Source: Urechidicola vernalis | GTDB taxonomy: Bacteria > Bacteroidota > Bacteroidia > Flavobacteriales > Flavobacteriaceae | Assembly (NCBI RefSeq): GCF_031846385.1 | Contig: NZ_JAVRHV010000002.1 | Location: 62,001 to 126,000, forward strand | DNA length: 64,000 nt | Reading direction: 5' to 3' | Shown here: in pieces, positions 61,324-64,000 of the stretch | Numbering within the stretch: the stretch's first letter is position 1 | Layout: each line of letters starts with the position of its first letter | Made by a program: the position numbers and the translations under genes | The notes under the pieces: model-generated | Told to the model about the DNA's origin: nothing | What the model saw: only the letters and a program-made list of their open reading frames with translations | The model's database searches: none

Positions 61324-64000
61324 ATGAATTTCAAAAAACTAACCCTTACTTTCTGTTTAACATTCACTGTATTCCTTTCGTTTTCTCAAAAAACAGCAAC
61401 TTACACCACTGAACTTAAAGATTACAAGCGTGCTGTTAATTTGTATAACGAACGCTCTTATTCGGGATCACAACAATTGTTTAATCAAATTAAATCTAAT
61501 TTTGATCCTACAACAGAATTAAGAGCGAATTGCGACTTCTATATTGCAAATTGCGCCATAAGGCTTGGACAGCAAAACGGGGATGATTTAATGTTAGATT
61601 TCGTTACCAATTATCCTACGAGCACAAAACAAAACAATGCGTTTTTAGAAACAGCAGAATATTATTACAAAGCTGGAAAATATCCATACGCTTTAAAATG
61701 GTATGGAAAAGTAGAAACTTACAATCTAACCAATTATCAAAAAGAAGATTACAACTTTAAGTTTGGATATTGCTTATTTGCAACAAAGAACTATGCAAAA
61801 TCTAAGGAATATTTTGGAGAAATTTTAGATTCTAAGAAATATGGATCACAAGCTAAATACTATTACGGTTATATGGCCTATGCTGATGATGACTATGAAA
61901 CAGCTGATAATTATTTGGGGCAGGTCGTAACGGATGCATCTTATAAAAACAAAGTTTCTTACTATTTGGCAGACATGAATTTTAAAGCTGGGAAATTTGA
62001 AACTGCCATTGAAAAAGGAGAACCCTTATTGGCGAGATCAAAAAGGGAAGAGCATTCGCAATTATCTAAAATTATTGGTGAAAGTTATTTTAATTTAAAT
62101 AAATACGCCGAAGCGATTCCACACTTAAAAAATTACAAAGGAACCCGAGGAAAATGGAATAATACAGACTATTACATGTTAGGCTACGCCTATTACAAGC
62201 AAGATGATTTTGAAAATGCTATTGCACACTTTAATAAAATTATTGATGGTAAAAACTCCGTGGCTCAAAACGCATATTATCATTTAGCGCAATGCTATTT
62301 ACATTTAGGTAAAAAATCAGAAGCATTGAATGCTTTTAGAAATGCGAAAGACATGGACTTTGATGAAGAACTTGAACATGATGCACATTTAAATTATGCT
62401 AAACTTAGTTACGAAATTGGGAATCCATTCAATAGCGTTCCGGATGTATTGCAAGATTATCTGAGTAAATATCCTAAAACTGGTCATGACGAGGCTATTG
62501 AAAAGTTACTGGTAAGTTCGTATATCACTTCTCAAGATTACAACGGTGCATTGAATTATCTTGAAGGTAAAAAAGACTCAAATAGCAAATCATTTTATCA
62601 ATTAGCGGCATTTTATAACGGTATCACTTTTTTTAATAATGATGAATTGTCAAAGGCAATTGAAAATTTTGAAAAATCACTCGCTACTTCTATCGATAAC
62701 AAACTAACCGCAAAAGCAAACTATTGGAAAGGAGAAGCAAACTTTAGATTGAATAGGTTCGATGCTGCTGAAACTGATTTCGATTTATTTATTAAAAATA
62801 GCGCGGCAAAAGACACAGAAGAATTTGATGATTTTCAATATCAAATTGCATACGTCTATTTTAATCAAAAAAACTATGTAGACGCTGCTGAAGCTTATAA
62901 AAAATACATAAAACAAAACCCTAACGATCAATTAAAACTGAATGATAGTTATTCTAGAATGGCCGACACTTATTTTGTATCAAGTGATTACGAAAATGCT
63001 ATTGACAGTTATGACAAGATTATTAAAAACAGTGCCGCTGATGCCGATTATGCGCAATTTCAAAAAGCCGTTAGTTATGGATATATTAGGCAAGATGATC
63101 GAAAAATTGAAGAGTTAAACACTTTTATTAGAAGGTATCCAAAATCAACCTTGCAAGATGATGCGCATTATGTATTGGCTAATGAATATGTTGATGCAAA
63201 TGAAAATCGATTGGCGTTAGAAACTTATGACAAGTTAATCACAAATTTTGAACATAGCCCTTTCGTTTCAAAAGCCATGCTGAAGAAAAGTGTTGTTTAT
63301 TATAACAATGAACAAAATGACAACGCCTTAAACACCTACAAAAGAGTTGTTAAGAAATATCCAAATACTCCAGAAGCGAAACAGGCCGTTACAAGTGCTA
63401 GACAAATATATGTCGATTTAGGACGAGTAGATGAATATGCCGCTTGGGTGAAAACAATCGATTTTATAAATGTCTCGGATGCTGATTTAGATAACGATAC
63501 TTACGAATCTGCAGAAAGACAATATTTACAAAGCAATCACAAAAGAGCGATTACAGGATTCCAAAAGTATGTTAGACAATTCCCAACAGGTTTGCATTCT
63601 TTACAAGCAAATTATTATTTAGCAGAGTCTCTTTTTGCTGAGGATAACTTAAATGAGACCATTCCGTATTACAAATTTGTTACCGAACAAGGACAAAATG
63701 AGTTTACCGAGCAAGCATTATCTAGACTAGCGCTTGCGTATTTAAAAAGTGATAATTGGGATGCTGCCATTCCAACTTTAAAGCGACTAGAGGAAGTTTC
63801 TAACAATCCTCAAAACAGCATTTTTGCACAGACTAATTTAATGAAAGGCTACTATGTTCAGGAAAACTATGAGCAAGCAGTTTCCTATGCAGATAACGTT
63901 TTAAGTCAGGTTAAAATAGATGATAATATAAAATCTGATGCTCAGATTATTATTGCACGTTCTGCCATAAAAACAGATGATTCTAGTAAAGCAAGACAGG
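61324..64000 (+). CDS. long TPR-repeat secreted protein (3' truncated by window)
   Basis: The ATG at 61324 opens a frame with no stop to the window end, at least 892 codons. The signal peptide reads MNFKKLTLTFCLTFTVFLSFSQ. The rest is a long row of tetratricopeptide/Sel1-like helical pairs (AVNLYNERSYSGSQQLFNQI; FLETAEYYYKAGKYPYALKWYGKV; YHLAQCYLHLGKKSEALNAFRNA; ...). This resembles the large periplasmic TPR proteins of Bacteroidota that work with gliding or cell-envelope machinery. The partner and exact function cannot be named without the end of the gene. Confidence 0.9.
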   Translation, partial: MNFKKLTLTFCLTFTVFLSFSQKTATYTTELKDYKRAVNLYNERSYSGSQQLFNQIKSNFDPTTELRANCDFYIANCAIRLGQQNGDDLMLDFVTNYPTSTKQNNAFLETAEYYYKAGKYPYALKWYGKVETYNLTNYQKEDYNFKFGYCLFATKNYAKSKEYFGEILDSKKYGSQAKYYYGYMAYADDDYETADNYLGQVVTDASYKNKVSYYLADMNFKAGKFETAIEKGEPLLARSKREEHSQLSKIIGESYFNLNKYAEAIPHLKNYKGTRGKWNNTDYYMLGYAYYKQDDFENAIAHFNKIIDGKNSVAQNAYYHLAQCYLHLGKKSEALNAFRNAKDMDFDEELEHDAHLNYAKLSYEIGNPFNSVPDVLQDYLSKYPKTGHDEAIEKLLVSSYITSQDYNGALNYLEGKKDSNSKSFYQLAAFYNGITFFNNDELSKAIENFEKSLATSIDNKLTAKANYWKGEANFRLNRFDAAETDFDLFIKNSAAKDTEEFDDFQYQIAYVYFNQKNYVDAAEAYKKYIKQNPNDQLKLNDSYSRMADTYFVSSDYENAIDSYDKIIKNSAADADYAQFQKAVSYGYIRQDDRKIEELNTFIRRYPKSTLQDDAHYVLANEYVDANENRLALETYDKLITNFEHSPFVSKAMLKKSVVYYNNEQNDNALNTYKRVVKKYPNTPEAKQAVTSARQIYVDLGRVDEYAAWVKTIDFINVSDADLDNDTYESAERQYLQSNHKRAITGFQKYVRQFPTGLHSLQANYYLAESLFAEDNLNETIPYYKFVTEQGQNEFTEQALSRLALAYLKSDNWDAAIPTLKRLEEVSNNPQNSIFAQTNLMKGYYVQENYEQAVSYADNVLSQVKIDDNIKSDAQIIIARSAIKTDDSSKARQ

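Noticed and set aside
1..64000. Transposons, prophage or plasmid origin
   Set aside because: No transposase, integrase, phage structural gene or iteron cluster could be seen; the tRNA-Ser 3' end repeat is the only integration-like mark.

Overview
The window comes from a low-GC, probably marine member of the Bacteroidota, family Flavobacteriaceae. The evidence is: promoters of the TAnnTTTG type; a type IX secretion cargo protein followed by PorP/SprF and OmpA-family genes; FGly sulfatases next to the end of a beta-galactosidase; a tmRNA with the tag GENNYALAA; and many small lipoprotein and DUF genes typical of the family. No transposase, phage or CRISPR was seen.

Layout. 1-2.4 kb: polysaccharide-degradation end (beta-galactosidase C-terminus, sulfatase). 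2.4-7.4 kb: VOC protein, cyclophilin, membrane hydroxylase, and an Lrp regulator divergent from a threonine-to-glycine pair (Tdh/Kbl). 7.5-12.3 kb: radical SAM protein, a BLUF-domain adenylyl cyclase resembling photoactivated cyclases, two small accessory genes with a repeated downstream element, and a serine hydrolase. 12.4-19.6 kb: chorismate synthase, tRNA-Ser with a duplicated 3' end, FkbM methyltransferase, SIMPL protein, ECF sigma factor with a membrane partner, second sulfatase, S1/P1 nuclease. 19.7-28.6 kb: SPFH protein with a train of tiny genes, DUF819 transporter, and a DUF4870/PadR/PspC/DUF2807 operon. 28.8-39.4 kb: CtlX, thioredoxin, porin plus Ric, tRNA-Lys, MlaFE-type ABC pair, PafA-type phosphatase, amidohydrolase, Mpl. 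39.6-46.5 kb: large repeat adhesin, PorP/SprF and OmpA operon. 46.5-51.4 kb: TfoX, M28 peptidase, KdsA, peroxiredoxin, and a three-gene oxidoreductase operon. 51.6 kb: tmRNA. 52.0-54.5 kb: the unusual region described below. 54.5-64 kb: TonB-type receptor, two paralogous lipoproteins, FtsE, TlpA-like lipoprotein, and the start of a long TPR protein running off the end.

The most unusual region is 52.0-54.5 kb. Seven minus-strand promoters each carry a perfect palindrome GACAT-N3-ATGTC exactly 24 bp upstream of a TAnnTTTG-like -7 element, which centres the palindrome near -41.5. One promoter drives a DUF1254/DUF1214 lipoprotein. One drives a 30-residue membrane peptide. One drives a short transcript ending at the tmRNA terminator. 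Four drive tandem ~85-nt RNAs on a ~266-bp repeat. Each of these RNAs has a 5' hairpin, an invariant single-stranded stretch and an intrinsic terminator. The invariant stretch is the reverse complement of a leader ending at an ATG (core ctaactaaccaaactta). A 17-nt match to that leader lies upstream of the DUF2807 gene at 27.7 kb. I infer an inducible regulon with a multicopy antisense sRNA arm; neither the regulator nor the function is known from the window.

All domain and family calls come from reading the sequences; no database search was run. Promoters, transcription starts and terminators are predictions from motifs.
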